Positions 1 to 12,258 of a stretch of 64,000 nucleotides of DNA are shown piece by piece; the stretch's first letter is position 1, and every line of letters starts with the position of its first letter. The notes beneath the pieces were generated by a model. The model was not told the DNA's origin, did no database searches, and was given only the letters and a program-made list of their open reading frames with translations. Source of the stretch: Tsukamurella sp. M9C (GTDB taxonomy: Bacteria; Actinomycetota; Actinomycetes; Mycobacteriales; Mycobacteriaceae); contig NZ_JAIULG010000014.1 in the NCBI RefSeq assembly GCF_020169415.1, positions 1-64,000 on the forward strand, written 5' to 3'. Position numbers and translations under genes: made by a program.

Positions 1-178
1 TCCCGACGGTGACCCGCACATCCCCCCGTGCGGCCGTCCCCATGCCCGAAACTCGGGCCAATCGCTCACGGACCTCGTGCGCCTGCTCGACCGTCTTCTC
101 CGCGTGAGCGACGTCCGACCAGACCTGCGGTGTCGTGTCCAACTCGTTCCCCCGATCTCGTTGGTTTTTCCTCCGCAT
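1..178 (-). CDS. Partial CDS, probable YbaB/EbfC-family nucleoid-associated protein
   Basis: An open minus-strand frame runs from an ATG at 178 off the window edge (59 codons visible). An in-frame TAA lies two codons upstream of the ATG. A TTG at 142 preceded by GGGGGAACGAG is an alternative start with the better ribosome binding site. The visible residues form a charged helix with spaced Glu/Ala followed by GMGTAARGDVRVTVG, which resembles the N-terminal coiled coil and first strand of YbaB-like DNA-binding proteins. Only the N-terminus is visible, so the family call is tentative. Confidence 0.45.
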   Translation of the reverse strand, partial: MRRKNQRDRGNELDTTPQVWSDVAHAEKTVEQAHEVRERLARVSGMGTAARGDVRVTVG

Positions 179-252
179 GAATTAGACGCACCAACTCGAC
201 GAACGGTTCCAACTTTCTGTTTCCGCAGTTCACAGGCGATGTCGCCCGCGAC

Positions 253-1143
253 TCACGGCGCCGTGGGCAGACCTTCCGCGCACGCATCGCCGGCCGCCCT
301 CGCGCCCCGCTTGGCGCGGTACATCTCGGCGTCCGCGCGCCGCAGGGCGTCGTCGAGCCGGTCGGTTCCCGGATCGAACCGCGTGACCCCCACGGACACC
401 TCCGGCACGACGTATCCGCCCGTCACCGGCACGCGGGCCCGGTAGGCGAGCGCGCGGAGGCGCGCGGGAGCGAAGTCGTCCGCGGTGGGCCGCGGTACGA
501 AGGCGACGAACTCGTCGCCGGACCAGCGGCACAGCACGCCGTCGTCCGGCAGCGCGAGCGCCAGGGTCCTCGCGACCGCGACGATCACCTCGTCACCCGC
601 GGCGTGACCGAAGCGGTCGTTGACGGACTTGAGGTGGTCCACGTCGAGCATCGCCAGCACGGACGGGAGGTTCTCCGGGTAGGAGACGGCCAGGGCCTCC
701 CGGAAGCCGCGCCTGTTCAGCAGGCCCGTCAGGTCGTCGTGGCGCGAGGCGTACTCCGACGTGTGCTCCTCGTCGATCCGGTCGATCACTGCGAGCGCGA
801 CCAGGGCACCGTCGGGGCCGCCCGGGTCCAGGACGTACTTGCGGATCCGGGCGCTGACGACCCCGCCGTCCTTGCGGACGATCCGTCCGAACAGCCGGGA
901 TTCCCTGCCGATCCCGGCGAGCCACTGCGCCGCGAACCGCGCGCTGGTGTCGCGCTCCTCGGGATGGACGACGTCCATCACCGTCATCACCTGGAGCTCT
1001 TCGAGCGAGTAGCCGAGCAGGTCGACCATCGCGTCGTTCGCGTGCAGGAAGCGACGGTCCGCGCTGTGCAGTGCCATCGGGAGGCCGGCCCGGAGGAAGA
1101 CCTGCTGATACAGGGCATCGGTCAGTAGCGGATCAGGGCGCAC
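253..1143 (-). CDS. PAS-GGDEF diguanylate cyclase-like protein
   Basis: The 296-residue protein should make cyclic di-GMP from two GTP molecules in response to a PAS-sensed cue. A PAS domain covers roughly residues 8-125 (FLHANDAMVDLLGYSLEEL, HPEER). A GGDEF domain runs from about 130 to 285, opening with DDLTGLLNRRGF. The signature loop is S208-G-D-E-F; the first position is Ser, which is tolerated in active cyclases. There is no EAL domain, membrane segment or signal peptide, so it is cytosolic. The GTG at 1143 was chosen because GGAG lies 8 nt upstream; the frame remains open further upstream through non-domain residues. It stands alone, divergent from the acyl-CoA dehydrogenase gene. Confidence 0.85.
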   Translation of the reverse strand: MRPDPLLTDALYQQVFLRAGLPMALHSADRRFLHANDAMVDLLGYSLEELQVMTVMDVVHPEERDTSARFAAQWLAGIGRESRLFGRIVRKDGGVVSARIRKYVLDPGGPDGALVALAVIDRIDEEHTSEYASRHDDLTGLLNRRGFREALAVSYPENLPSVLAMLDVDHLKSVNDRFGHAAGDEVIVAVARTLALALPDDGVLCRWSGDEFVAFVPRPTADDFAPARLRALAYRARVPVTGGYVVPEVSVGVTRFDPGTDRLDDALRRADAEMYRAKRGARAAGDACAEGLPTAP

Positions 1144-1327
1144 GACACGCACTCCTTCGGTCGTTCGGCACGAACCCGCACGACCGGAATCCGCTCGCTG
1201 CATCATCGCGCTCGCGCTGACGAACGTTACGACCGCGGGGAGGCGACATCGGCACATCCGAACACGCCACGTCCGGGCGAATCCCCCGTTCCGACCTGCA
1301 CCTATTCCCCGAATCCTGCACCCGTGC

Positions 1328-1357
1328 TTGTTTTCGTCGATCCGGTTCTGATTAAGT
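1328..1357 (+). promoter_or_regulatory. Candidate promoter of the acyl-CoA dehydrogenase gene
   Basis: TTGTTT (1328-1333) and TTAAGT (1352-1357) are 18 nt apart in an unusually AT-rich stretch, 35 nt upstream of the start codon at 1393. The match to sigma-70-type hexamers is only moderate. Confidence 0.3.
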
Positions 1358-1392
1358 GGTGCGGCAACCCTCCGCAGAAAGGTGGTCACCCC

Positions 1393-2541
1393 ATGGCCGC
1401 ACGCCGCCGCTCGAGCTGGATGAACGAAGAGCTCGACGCCCTCCGCGACCTCGCGGACAAGTTCCTGGCGAAGGAACTCACCCCCAACATCGAGAAGTTC
1501 GCCGAGCAGCACCACGTCGACCGCGACCTGTGGAACAAGGCCGGCGAGCTGGGCCTGCTGTGCCTGTCGATCCCCGAGGAGTACGGCGGCGGTGGCGGCG
1601 ACTTCCGCCACGAGTCGGTGCTCATCGCCGCGCAGGCGCAGGCGTTCGACACCAGCTGGGGCGTCTCGCTGCACAACGGCATCGTCGCGCATTACATCCT
1701 CGCGTACGGCACTGAGGAGCAGAAGCAGGCATGGCTGCCGAAGATGGCCTCCGGCGAGGCCGTCGGCGCCATCGCGATGACCGAGCCGGGCACCGGCTCG
1801 GACCTGCAGAACGTGAAGACCCGCGCCATCAAGACCGGCGGCGAGTACGTGATCAACGGCAGCAAGACCTTCATCACGAACGGCCAGCAGGCCGACATCG
1901 TGGTCCTGGTCTGCAAGACCAACCCGGACGAGGGCGCCGCCGGCATCTCCCTCATCCTGGTCGAGGCCGACCGCGAGGGTTTCCGCAAGGGCAACATCCT
2001 CAACAAGATCGGCCAGAAGGGCCAGGACACCTCCGAGCTGTTCTTCGACGACGTGCACGTGCCCGTCGAGAACCTCCTCGGCACCCAGGAGGGGCAGGGC
2101 TTCTACCAGCTCATGCAGCAGCTGCCGCAGGAGCGCCTCATCATCGGCCAGGCCTGCGTCGCGGGCATGGAGGTCATCTTCGAGGAGACCCTCCGCTACA
2201 CCAAGGAGCGGGAGGCCTTCGGCCGCCCCATCTTCGGTTTCCAGAACACCAAGTTCAAGCTCGCCGAGGCGCTCACCGAGACCACCATCGCGCGGGTCTT
2301 CGTGGACGACTGCATCGAGAAGCACGTCAAGGGCGAGCTCGACATCCCCACCGTCGCCATGGCGAAGTGGTGGACCTCGGACCGCGCCCAGGAGGTCGCA
2401 TCCGAGTGCCTGCAGCTGTTCGGCGGCTACGGCTACATGGCCGAGTACCCCGCCGCGCGCTTCTGGGTCGACAACCGCGTCCAGATGATCTACGCCGGCA
2501 CCAACGAGATCATGAAGGAGATCATCGCGCGCACGCTCTGA
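1393..2541 (+). CDS. Acyl-CoA dehydrogenase, long-chain/LCAD-like
   Basis: FAD-dependent enzyme that oxidises acyl-CoA to trans-2-enoyl-CoA in beta-oxidation, passing electrons to ETF. The 382-residue length is normal for the family. AMTEPGTGSDLQNVKT and the C-terminal YAGTNEIMKEIIARTL are family hallmarks. The C-terminal catalytic Glu of short- and medium-chain enzymes is Ala here (YAGT). The Glu pair at 264-265 in IFEETLRY matches the position used by LCAD and isovaleryl-CoA dehydrogenases, so the enzyme should be active with long or branched substrates. The ATG at 1393 is preceded by GAAAGGTGG at 8 nt; the frame is open 23 codons further upstream without family similarity. A strong hairpin follows the stop. 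Confidence 0.9.
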   Translation: MAARRRSSWMNEELDALRDLADKFLAKELTPNIEKFAEQHHVDRDLWNKAGELGLLCLSIPEEYGGGGGDFRHESVLIAAQAQAFDTSWGVSLHNGIVAHYILAYGTEEQKQAWLPKMASGEAVGAIAMTEPGTGSDLQNVKTRAIKTGGEYVINGSKTFITNGQQADIVVLVCKTNPDEGAAGISLILVEADREGFRKGNILNKIGQKGQDTSELFFDDVHVPVENLLGTQEGQGFYQLMQQLPQERLIIGQACVAGMEVIFEETLRYTKEREAFGRPIFGFQNTKFKLAEALTETTIARVFVDDCIEKHVKGELDIPTVAMAKWWTSDRAQEVASECLQLFGGYGYMAEYPAARFWVDNRVQMIYAGTNEIMKEIIARTL

Positions 2542-2559
2542 GCGCACGAGATCCCCGGC

Positions 2560-2593
2560 GCCCGGGTGCCATCCGTTCGGATGGCACCCGGGC
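2560..2593 (+). terminator. Rho-independent-like terminator of the acyl-CoA dehydrogenase gene
   Basis: A perfect 15-bp stem (arms 2560-2574 and 2579-2593) with a GTTC loop starts 18 nt after the stop codon. There is no long U tract, as is usual in actinobacteria. Confidence 0.8.
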
Positions 2594-2683
2594 GTTCCCG
2601 TGTCCGGAGTCTGACTCATCACGGCCGTTCCTGTCGGTCGATCCCGCTACGATCAGCGCAGCACCCAGCGGGAGGGGACGTCC

Positions 2684-4363
2684 ATGAGCGAGGGCACGCG
2701 CAGCGGGAGCACGCTGGGGCCGTACGAGATCGGGCGCCTGCTCGGCCGGGGCGGGATGGGCGAGGTGTACCTCGCACACGACGCGCAGCGCGACCGGGAC
2801 GTCGCGCTGAAGCTGCTGCACGCCTCGGCGGCCGAGGATCCGCAGTTCCGCGAGCGGTTCTCCCGCGAATCGCAGACGGTGGCGCGCCTCGCGGACCCGC
2901 ACGTCATCCCGATCCACGACTTCGGCGAGATCGACGGGGTGCTGTTCATCGACATGCGCCTCGTCGAGGGTCGCAACCTCGCGGAGGCCCTGCGCGACGG
3001 TCCGCTGCCCCCGGAGCGCGCCGTCGCCCTCGTCGAGCAGGTGGCCGGCGCGCTCGATGCGGCGCACGCCAAGGGCCTCGTGCACCGGGACGTCAAGCCC
3101 GCCAACATCGAGCTCACCGAGTCGGGCTTCCCGTACCTGCTCGACTTCGGACTCGCGGTGGCCGATACGCAGTCCCGGATGACATCGGCGGGGCTGTTCG
3201 TCGGCTCGCAGGCCTACGCGGCGCCCGAGCGGTTCGACGGTGACTCGGCCACCGTCGCGAGCGACGTGTACTCGCTGGCGTGCGTCCTGTTCGAGGCGCT
3301 CACGGGGCACGCTCCCTACCGCGGCGCGAGCCTGGGATCCATGCTCAAGCAGCACGTCACCGCCCCGATTCCCCGGGTGAGCGAGGAGGCTCCGGTCCCG
3401 GCGGCGATGGACACCGTGATCGCGCGGGGCATGGCGAAGGACCCCGCCGACCGGTTCGCCGGCTGCGGCGAGCTGGCTACCGCCGCGCGCGAGGCCCTCG
3501 CCGGCCACAGCGTGGACGTGCCGTTGCCCTCCCCCGCCTACGACCGCACACTGATCCGGCCGCTCGCGGAGCCGTCCGACCCCACCGTGATCTCGCAGCC
3601 GTATCCACCCGCGGATTCCGACCTCACCGTGGTCTCCCAGCCGTCGCCGCCCGCGTCGTACCCACGCGCGGTGTCCTATCCGCAGGCTCCGTCGTATCCG
3701 GCCGCTCCCTCGTACCCGGTCGCGCCGTCGTACCCGATGGCACCGGCCTACCAGCAAGCACCGCCGCCCGCGAAGAGCCGCGCGGTGCCGGTCCTCGCGG
3801 TGGTCGCCGCCGTGCTGGTGGGCGCCACCGCCGTACTGGGCTACGTCGCACTGTCGGACCGCCAGAGCTCGCCGGTCGCACAGACCGGCGGCGCCACCGC
3901 CACGGCGACCGTCACCGCGACGGCGGCCGCGCCGACCACCACCGACGCGCCGCCCACCACGACGACCACCGCCGCACCGAACCCACTGGCCGCCCTGCAG
4001 ACCCGCGCCGCGGCGGACCGGCCCGTGGTGCTGGCGACGCTCAACAACCGCTGGGTGGCGCAACTCGCCTCGAAGTACTCCGGCGCGTTCGACGACGGCA
4101 AGACCTGGTTCGAGGCGGACATCCTCGGCGAGGTCGCGTACTTCGACCAGCGCCACGGGAGCGTCCGTCTCCTGCAGAGCGGCGGCTGGCCGGTCTTCGA
4201 CCGCGACGACTCCTGGGTGCCGGTGTACGCCGGAGCCAGCTGGGACACCTACGAGCCCGCATTGGCGTGGTGTCTGCAGCAGAACTACGACGGGAAACAC
4301 TGCGCCGCGAAGTTCGTCTCCGACACGATCCGGCCCGAGATCAGCACCCGGTACAACAAGTAG
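2684..4363 (+). CDS. Membrane Ser/Thr protein kinase (Pkn type)
   Basis: A 559-residue Hanks-type kinase. The glycine loop is GRGGMGEV at 21-28, the catalytic lysine K43 lies in VALKLL, and HRDVKPAN and DFG are intact, so it should be active. The cytosolic kinase domain ends near residue 275. A Pro/Thr-rich linker with tandem PSYP/APSYP units follows. One membrane helix lies at about 367-390. The outer part has a Thr-rich stretch and a roughly 130-residue sensor-like domain with two cysteines near the C-terminus. No PASTA repeats are present, so it is not PknB. The ATG has GGAGGGG upstream. It ends 1 nt from the convergent LEH-like gene. Confidence 0.9.
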   Translation: MSEGTRSGSTLGPYEIGRLLGRGGMGEVYLAHDAQRDRDVALKLLHASAAEDPQFRERFSRESQTVARLADPHVIPIHDFGEIDGVLFIDMRLVEGRNLAEALRDGPLPPERAVALVEQVAGALDAAHAKGLVHRDVKPANIELTESGFPYLLDFGLAVADTQSRMTSAGLFVGSQAYAAPERFDGDSATVASDVYSLACVLFEALTGHAPYRGASLGSMLKQHVTAPIPRVSEEAPVPAAMDTVIARGMAKDPADRFAGCGELATAAREALAGHSVDVPLPSPAYDRTLIRPLAEPSDPTVISQPYPPADSDLTVVSQPSPPASYPRAVSYPQAPSYPAAPSYPVAPSYPMAPAYQQAPPPAKSRAVPVLAVVAAVLVGATAVLGYVALSDRQSSPVAQTGGATATATVTATAAAPTTTDAPPTTTTTAAPNPLAALQTRAAADRPVVLATLNNRWVAQLASKYSGAFDDGKTWFEADILGEVAYFDQRHGSVRLLQSGGWPVFDRDDSWVPVYAGASWDTYEPALAWCLQQNYDGKHCAAKFVSDTIRPEISTRYNK

Positions 4364-4364
4364 G

Positions 4365-4808
4365 TCAGCGCTGCAGGGGCGTCATCTTCCGCTGCGCGGC
4401 GGGGATCGCCAGAGCGAGCACGCCGCGCACGACGCCCTTGGCGATGTCCAGGTTGTCGAAGTAGTCCCGCCACAGCACGATCCGGCCGTCGTGCACGTCG
4501 AACCGACCGCACACCCAGAACCGCACGCGCAGCGGGCCCACCCGCAGCTCGTCGATGCGCTCGGTGAGGACGACGGCACCGTCGGACGCGATGGACGTGA
4601 CCTCGACGCCGAAGCCGAGAGCGGGCTGCGCGAGGAGCCGGATCACCCGGCCGGCACGGTTGCGACCGCGCAGGGTCGCGAGGCCCACGTTCGTGTAGAC
4701 CACGTCCTCGTCGAAGGCGGCGACCGCCTCCTCCGCCCGGCCGTCTTGCATATCGGCGAGGAAGGTCAGCACCGTCGCCTGTTCGTCCTGCACCACTACG
4801 TCAGTCAT
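4365..4808 (-). CDS. Limonene-1,2-epoxide hydrolase family protein
   Basis: A 147-residue SnoaL-like cone-fold protein. The residues used by limonene-epoxide hydrolase are present in order and spacing: Y38 and N40 (VYTN), R84 and D86 (ERID), and an Asp in WRDYFD (D115). The enzyme would add water to an epoxide by a one-step acid/base mechanism in the cytosol. The natural substrate cannot be read from the sequence; in this lineage it could be a terpenoid, sterol or lipid epoxide. It lies tail to tail with the kinase gene. Confidence 0.75.
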   Translation of the reverse strand: MTDVVVQDEQATVLTFLADMQDGRAEEAVAAFDEDVVYTNVGLATLRGRNRAGRVIRLLAQPALGFGVEVTSIASDGAVVLTERIDELRVGPLRVRFWVCGRFDVHDGRIVLWRDYFDNLDIAKGVVRGVLALAIPAAQRKMTPLQR

Positions 4809-4842
4809 GCGGCCGACAGTACCGGCGCCGGGTCGTCCCGTC

Positions 4843-4860
4843 CTCCGCCCTGGGGCGGAG
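4843..4860 (-). terminator. Hairpin downstream of ppc
   Basis: CTCCGCCC and GGGCGGAG arms separated by two bases lie 19 nt beyond the ppc stop. A second CCTCCGCCC copy next to the stop could pair instead, giving a larger loop. Probable terminator without a U tract. Confidence 0.5.
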
Positions 4861-4878
4861 AATCCGGGGGCGGAGGAG

Positions 4879-7632
4879 CTAGCCGGAGTTGCGCAGCGCC
4901 GTGGCGAGGCCGTTCATGGTCAGCAGGATGCCGCGCTGCACCAGCGGGTCCTCGTCGCCGGAGCGGTACCGGCGCAGCAGCTCCACCTGCAGGTGGTTGA
5001 GCGGCTCGAGGTACGGGAAGCGGTTGAACACCGAACGCTTGAGGGCGTGGTTGTCGGCGAGCAGGTCGTCGGTCTCGGTGATCGCGAAGTACGTCTCGAT
5101 GGTGCGGCGGTGCTCGTCGGCGATCTTGCCGAAGACGCGCTCACGCAGGTCGGCGTCGGGCACGAGGTCGGCGTAGCGGGCGGCGAGGCCGAGGTCGGAC
5201 TTGGCGAGGACCTGCGCCATGTTGGAGAGCACCGACCGGAAGAAGGGCCAGCGCCGGTACAGCGCGCGCAGCCGCTCGAGGCGATCCGGGTCTCCCCCGA
5301 TCCACGTCTCGAACGCCGTTCCCGTGCCGTAGAAGCCGGGCAGCATGACCCGCGACAGCGACCACGCCATGACCCACGGGATGGCGCGCAGGTCGGAGAT
5401 CTTCGACGTCTGTTTGCGCGAGCTGGGCCGCGAACCGATGTTCAGCGAGCCGATCTCCTCCACCGGCGTGGCGGTGGTGAAGTACTCGACGAAGCCCTCG
5501 GTCCGGTGCACGAGGTCGCCGTAGGCGTCGCGCGCGAGGGCGGCGAGCTCGTCGAGCACCGCGTAGGCCTCGTCGGCGTCGTCGCCGAGGCCCTCCACGT
5601 CGAGCAGCGAGGACTCCAGCGTCGCCGCGACGAGCGACTCCAGGTTCCGCACGGCCAGTGCGGGTTCGGCGTACTTCGCGGCGATGATCTCGCCCTGCTC
5701 GGTCAACCGCAGCGAGCCGCGGACCGCGCCGGGCGGCTGCGCGAGGATCGCGTCGTAACTCGGACCGCCGCCGCGGCCGACGGTGCCGCCACGCCCGTGG
5801 AAGAGCCGCAGCGTGATCCCGGCCTCGCGCGCCATCGCGACGAGGTCCAGCTCGGCGCGGTAGAGCGCCCAGTTGGCCGCGAGGTAGCCGCCGTCCTTGT
5901 TGGAATCGCTGTAGCCCAGCATGATCTCCTGCAGCCCGCCCTTGCCGTCGACCAGCGAGCGGTAGGCCGGCACGGCGAACGCGGCGCGCATCGTCGCGGC
6001 GCCCTGCTGGAGGTCCTCGATCGTCTCGAAGAGCGGGACGATGTTGACCGGGCACTCGGCGCCGCCGTCGGTGTCGGGCCGCAGCAGCCCCACCTCCTTG
6101 AGCAGCACCGCGGCCTCGAGCAGGTCGGAGACCGACGTGCACATCGAGATGATGTAGTTCGGGATCGCCTTGGCGCCCAGCGCTTCCACGGCGCGCGCCG
6201 CGGCGCGGAGCACCCCGAGCTCCTTCGCCGTCTGGTCGGAGAACTCCGCGCCCGGTCCCACGAGCGGCCGCCGCAGCCGGAGCTCGGCGGTGAGCAGGCG
6301 CACCCGCTCCTCCTCGTCGAGCGCGGCGTAGTCGGGGTGCACGCCGGCCCACGCGAAGAGCTCCGCGACGGTCTCCTCGTGCACGTCGGAGTTCTGCCGC
6401 ATGTCGAGGCCGGAGAGGTGGAAGCCGAAGGTGTTCACGGCCTCCCGGAGCGACTGCAGGCGGTCGTCCGCGATGAGTCCGTCGCCGCCGGCCCGCAGGG
6501 AGGCGTCCACGACGCCCAGGTCCGCGAGCAGCTCCGACGGTCCGCCGTAGGGCTCGGCACCGATGTCGGTGCGCGCGTCCAGCTGCTCGTCGAGCAGGCG
6601 GTCCGCGGTGGCGGTGAGGCGGCCGCGGATACCGTGCAGCGCGCGGCGATAGGGCTCATCGGCGCGGCGGGGAGAGTCGTCCCAGGCGGCGAGGTCCAGC
6701 AGCGCGTCGGCGACGGTGGTCAGGCGGGAGCTGAGCGCGAGCTCCTGCTCCAGCTGCAGCAGCTCGCGCAGGTAGTGCCCGATGGCGGTGGCCGCGGCCC
6801 GCCGCGAGGCCATCGTGACCACCTCGTCGGTGACGTACGGGTTGCCGTCGCGGTCGCCGCCGATCCACGATCCGGGGCGCACGATGGGCTCGGACAGGAG
6901 GGCGGTCCCGGGGTACAGCTCGCGCAGCCGGATCCGGGCCTCGCGGTTGATCGCGGGCATCACCTGGAGGAAGGCGGAATCGAAGTAGCGCAGGCCGTTC
7001 TCGATCTCGTCCTGGATGCGCAGCCGCTCGAGCCGTACCAGCGCGGTGTCCCACAGGGTGAGGATCTGGCGCCGGAGCGCGACCTGGGTCTGCTCCTCCT
7101 CGCGCGCATCCAGCTGGGTCCGGTCGCGGTAGCGCATGAGCTCGGTGATCCGGTGCTGCGTGTCGAAGACGGTGCGCCGCCGGGTCTCGGTCGGGTGGGC
7201 GGTGATCACGGGCACGACGAGTGCGTGCCGGAGCGCCGCGGCGACGTCCGCACCGTCGAGGCCCGCGTCCTCCAGGAGGCCATAGGTGTGCGCGAGGGAC
7301 GAGGCCTGCGGCGGCTCTCCCGCGCGGACGTGGATGGCGCGCCGGCGCTCGCGGTGGAGGTCCTCGGCGAGGTTGGCGAGCAGCGCGAAGTGCGAGAAGG
7401 CGCGGATGACCGGGATCGCCTCGCCGGTGGGGACGTCGGCGAACAGGGCGGCGAGCTGCTCGCGGTCCAGCTCGGAGCGGCGCACGGCGAAGGACTCCTG
7501 CCGGGCGCGTTCGACGAGGTCGAAGATCTGCGGCCCGGCCTGCTCGCGGACGGTGTCGCCGAGAATCCCGCCCAGCAGCCGGATGTCGTCACGGAGGGGT
7601 TCGGTGGCGGCGCGCGCTGGCTCACTGGTCAT
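4879..7632 (-). CDS. ppc: Phosphoenolpyruvate carboxylase
   Basis: Fixes bicarbonate onto phosphoenolpyruvate to give oxaloacetate, replenishing the TCA cycle. The 917-residue length is standard. Family signatures are present: [11 protein letters not shown] with the catalytic His146, the glycine-rich loop [23 protein letters not shown], and the conserved C-terminal end TALRNSG. It belongs to the minus-strand central-carbon block and lies downstream of secG, separated from it by a hairpin, so it is probably transcribed separately. Confidence 0.97.
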   Translation of the reverse strand: MTSEPARAATEPLRDDIRLLGGILGDTVREQAGPQIFDLVERARQESFAVRRSELDREQLAALFADVPTGEAIPVIRAFSHFALLANLAEDLHRERRRAIHVRAGEPPQASSLAHTYGLLEDAGLDGADVAAALRHALVVPVITAHPTETRRRTVFDTQHRITELMRYRDRTQLDAREEEQTQVALRRQILTLWDTALVRLERLRIQDEIENGLRYFDSAFLQVMPAINREARIRLRELYPGTALLSEPIVRPGSWIGGDRDGNPYVTDEVVTMASRRAAATAIGHYLRELLQLEQELALSSRLTTVADALLDLAAWDDSPRRADEPYRRALHGIRGRLTATADRLLDEQLDARTDIGAEPYGGPSELLADLGVVDASLRAGGDGLIADDRLQSLREAVNTFGFHLSGLDMRQNSDVHEETVAELFAWAGVHPDYAALDEEERVRLLTAELRLRRPLVGPGAEFSDQTAKELGVLRAAARAVEALGAKAIPNYIISMCTSVSDLLEAAVLLKEVGLLRPDTDGGAECPVNIVPLFETIEDLQQGAATMRAAFAVPAYRSLVDGKGGLQEIMLGYSDSNKDGGYLAANWALYRAELDLVAMAREAGITLRLFHGRGGTVGRGGGPSYDAILAQPPGAVRGSLRLTEQGEIIAAKYAEPALAVRNLESLVAATLESSLLDVEGLGDDADEAYAVLDELAALARDAYGDLVHRTEGFVEYFTTATPVEEIGSLNIGSRPSSRKQTSKISDLRAIPWVMAWSLSRVMLPGFYGTGTAFETWIGGDPDRLERLRALYRRWPFFRSVLSNMAQVLAKSDLGLAARYADLVPDADLRERVFGKIADEHRRTIETYFAITETDDLLADNHALKRSVFNRFPYLEPLNHLQVELLRRYRSGDEDPLVQRGILLTMNGLATALRNSG

Positions 7633-7719
7633 GCTGGGCAGTATTCCTACCGCCTGCTCAGATTTCGAGGCCGGCGCTCATATGGGCGCCCTGCCCGGCA
7701 GCACCCCGCCGACGACGAA

Positions 7720-7750
7720 GGCGCCCCGAACCCTGCGGGTTCGAGGCGCC
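7720..7750 (-). terminator. Terminator between secG and ppc
   Basis: A 14-bp inverted repeat with one mismatch (GGCGCC-x-CGAACCC) and a TGC loop begins 25 nt after the secG stop. It should end the glycolytic/secG transcript before ppc. Confidence 0.75.
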
Positions 7751-7774
7751 TCGCCGAAGTCTTCGGGGCGACGT

Positions 7775-8020
7775 CTAGGACGTCAGCTTGATGCTCAGCG
7801 TCACGCCGACGATGCACACCGTCCAGATGATGCCGACGAAGATCGTCACCCGGTCGAGGTTCTTCTCCACCACCGAGGAGCCCGAGAGCGACGACTGCAC
7901 ACCGCCGCCGAACAGCGACGACAGGCCGCCGCCCTTACCGCGGTGGAGCAGGACGAGCACCACCAGCAGCAGGCTCAGCACGAGGATGGCGATCTTCAGC
8001 ACCAGCTGCAATGTTTCCAC
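7775..8020 (-). CDS. secG: Preprotein translocase subunit SecG
   Basis: An 81-residue protein with two hydrophobic segments (about residues 5-26 and 57-77) joined by a Gly/Ser-rich loop (RGKGGGLSSLFGGG), the classic SecG layout. SecG assists SecYE in protein export through the cytoplasmic membrane. It follows tpiA, the usual order in actinobacteria. Confidence 0.95.
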   Translation of the reverse strand: METLQLVLKIAILVLSLLLVVLVLLHRGKGGGLSSLFGGGVQSSLSGSSVVEKNLDRVTIFVGIIWTVCIVGVTLSIKLTS

Positions 8021-8100
8021 GAGGATCCAGTGTACCTTCCGGTCGACGTCGGTCGTTCAGGGCGTGGCAGGCGCGTCGGCCCACAGCGGCCGGCTCCGGA

Positions 8101-8883
8101 TCAGAGCGGCCCGCCCGCGGCGATGGCGCTGAGCGCGGCGAACTCGTCGGGCTTGAGCGAGGCGCCGCCCACGAGGCCGCCGTCCACGTCGGGCTGCGCG
8201 ACGAGCTCCCCCACGTTCTTGCTGGACACCGAGCCGCCGTAGAGCACGCGGATCCCCGCGGCCACCTCGGCACCGCCGAGCTCGGCGATGGTGGCCCGCA
8301 CCGCGGCGCACACCTCCTGCGCGTCCTGCGGGGTCGCCACCTTGCCGGTGCCGATCGCCCAGACGGGCTCGTACGCGATGACCGTCTTGGACAGCTCCTC
8401 GGCGGTCAGCCCGGCGAGCGAGCCCTTGAGCTGCTCGACGTTGTACTCGACCTGCGTGCCCTGCTCGCGGATGTCGAGCCCCTCCCCGATGCAGACGATC
8501 GGGGTGAGGCCGTGCCGGAGCGCCGCCTTGGTCTTGGCGAGCACGATCTCGTTCGTCTCGCCGTGGATGGTGCGGCGCTCGCTGTGCCCGACCACGACGT
8601 AGGTGCAGCCGAGCTTGGCGAGGAAGGCGCCGGAGATGTCGCCGGTGTAGGCGCCGGAGTCGTGCGGCGAGAGGTCCTGCGCGCCGTAGGTGATCTTCAG
8701 ATCGTCACCGTCGACGGCGGTCTGCACCGAGCGCAGGTCGGTGAACGGCGGGATGACCGTCACGTCGACGTGCGCGAAGTACTTGTCGGGCAGCGCGAAG
8801 GCCAGCTTCTGCACCACCGCGATCGCCTCGAGGTGGTTGAGGTTCATCTTCCAGTTGCCGGCGATGAGCGGCTTACGGCTCAT
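8101..8883 (-). CDS. tpiA: Triosephosphate isomerase
   Basis: Interconverts dihydroxyacetone phosphate and glyceraldehyde 3-phosphate. The 260-residue TIM barrel has the three catalytic signatures: Lys12 in GNWKMN, His in VVVGHSERR and Glu in [11 protein letters not shown]. Its ATG overlaps the pgk stop by 4 nt, so translation is coupled to pgk. Confidence 0.97.
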   Translation of the reverse strand: MSRKPLIAGNWKMNLNHLEAIAVVQKLAFALPDKYFAHVDVTVIPPFTDLRSVQTAVDGDDLKITYGAQDLSPHDSGAYTGDISGAFLAKLGCTYVVVGHSERRTIHGETNEIVLAKTKAALRHGLTPIVCIGEGLDIREQGTQVEYNVEQLKGSLAGLTAEELSKTVIAYEPVWAIGTGKVATPQDAQEVCAAVRATIAELGGAEVAAGIRVLYGGSVSSKNVGELVAQPDVDGGLVGGASLKPDEFAALSAIAAGGPL

Positions 8884-10117
8884 GCGTCACCCCTTTCGAG
8901 CACCTTCAGCCCCGGGAGCTCCTTGCCCTCGAGGTACTCCAGCGAAGCGCCGCCACCGGTGGAGATGTGGCTGAAGCCGTCCTCGTCGAGGCCCAGCGTG
9001 CGCACGGCCGCGGCCGAGTCGCCGCCGCCCACCACGGTGAAGGCGCCGTTGCCGGTGGCCTTGATGACCGACTCCGCGACGGCCTTCGTGCCGGCCGCGA
9101 AGGCCGGGAACTCGAAGACGCCCATGGGGCCGTTCCAGAACACCGTCTTGGCCTGGGTGAGCACGGCGCCGAAGCGCTGCGCGGACTCGGGGCCGATGTC
9201 GAGGCCCATCCAGCCGTCCTCGATGGCGTCGGCGGCGACGGTCTTCGACGCGGCGTCGGCGGCGAAGGCGTCGGCGACCACGACGTCGATCGGCAGGTGC
9301 AGCACGTCGCCGAACTCCTCGAGCAGCTGCTTGCAGGTGTCGATCTGGTCCTCCTGCAGCAGCGAGGTGCCCACGGAGTAGCCCTGCGCGGCGAGGAAGG
9401 TGAAGGCCATGCCGCCGCCGATCACCAGGGTGTCGACCTTGGGGGCCAGCGCCCGGATGACGCCCAGCTTGTCGGAGACCTTCGAGCCGCCGAGCACCAC
9501 GGCATAGGGCCGCGACGGGTTCTCGGTCAGCTGCGCCAGCACCTTGACCTCGGCGTCGACGAGGCCGCCGGCGTAGGCCGGGAGCAGCTTCGCGACGTCG
9601 AAGACGGAGGCCTGCTTGCGGTGCACGACGCCGAAGCCGTCGGAGACGAAGGCGCCCTCACCGGCGTGCGAGGAGACGTCGACGAGCTCGGCGAGGTCGC
9701 GGGCGAGCGCCTCGCGCTCGGCGTCGTCCTTGCTGGTCTCGCGCGGATCGAAGCGCACGTTCTCGAGGAGGAGGACGTCACCGTCGGTGAGGCCCTCGGC
9801 ACGCGCCAGGGCGTCCTGGCCCACGACGTCGCCCGCGAGCTGGACGTTGCGGCCCAGGCGCTCCGCCAGCTCCGCCGCGACGGGCGCGAGGGAGAACTTC
9901 GGGTCGGGTGCGCCCTTCGGGCGGCCGAGGTGCGCGGTCACGATCACCTTGGCGCCGGCCTCGGCGAGCGCCTTCAGTGTGGGCACCGAGGCGATGATGC
10001 GGCCCGCATCGGTGATGGCGCCGGCATCGTCGAGCGGCACGTTGAGGTCGCTGCGGACCAGCACGGTGCGTCCCTCGACGCCCTCGGACAGCAGGTCGGA
10101 AAGAGTGGAAACGGTCA

Positions 10118-10118
<1 letters not shown>
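8880..10118 (-). CDS. pgk: Phosphoglycerate kinase
   Basis: Transfers phosphate from 1,3-bisphosphoglycerate to ADP in glycolysis. The 412-residue protein shows RSDLNVPLD near the N-terminus, TAHLGRPKG, and the C-terminal nucleotide-binding GGGDSAAAV and [13 protein letters not shown]. Its start codon shares one base with the gap stop and its stop overlaps the tpiA start, so gap, pgk and tpiA form one tightly coupled operon. Confidence 0.97.
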
Positions 10119-12200
<2,082 letters not shown>

Positions 12201-12258
12201 AGCTGGACCCTCCTAGGGAAACGTCGACTACATCGGATGGGGAAACGGGAAAGGTTGA

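Noticed and set aside
3640-3780. Short tandem repeats that could suggest a CRISPR array
   Set aside because: The repeats are in-frame Pro/Ser/Tyr codons inside the kinase gene, without constant repeats and unique spacers. No CRISPR array was seen anywhere in the window.
4807-7791. A nearly 1000-codon open frame on the + strand opposite ppc
   Set aside because: It is antisense to a clear ppc gene. High GC at third codon positions keeps the opposite strand open. Its product is rich in Arg, Gly and Val with no known domain.
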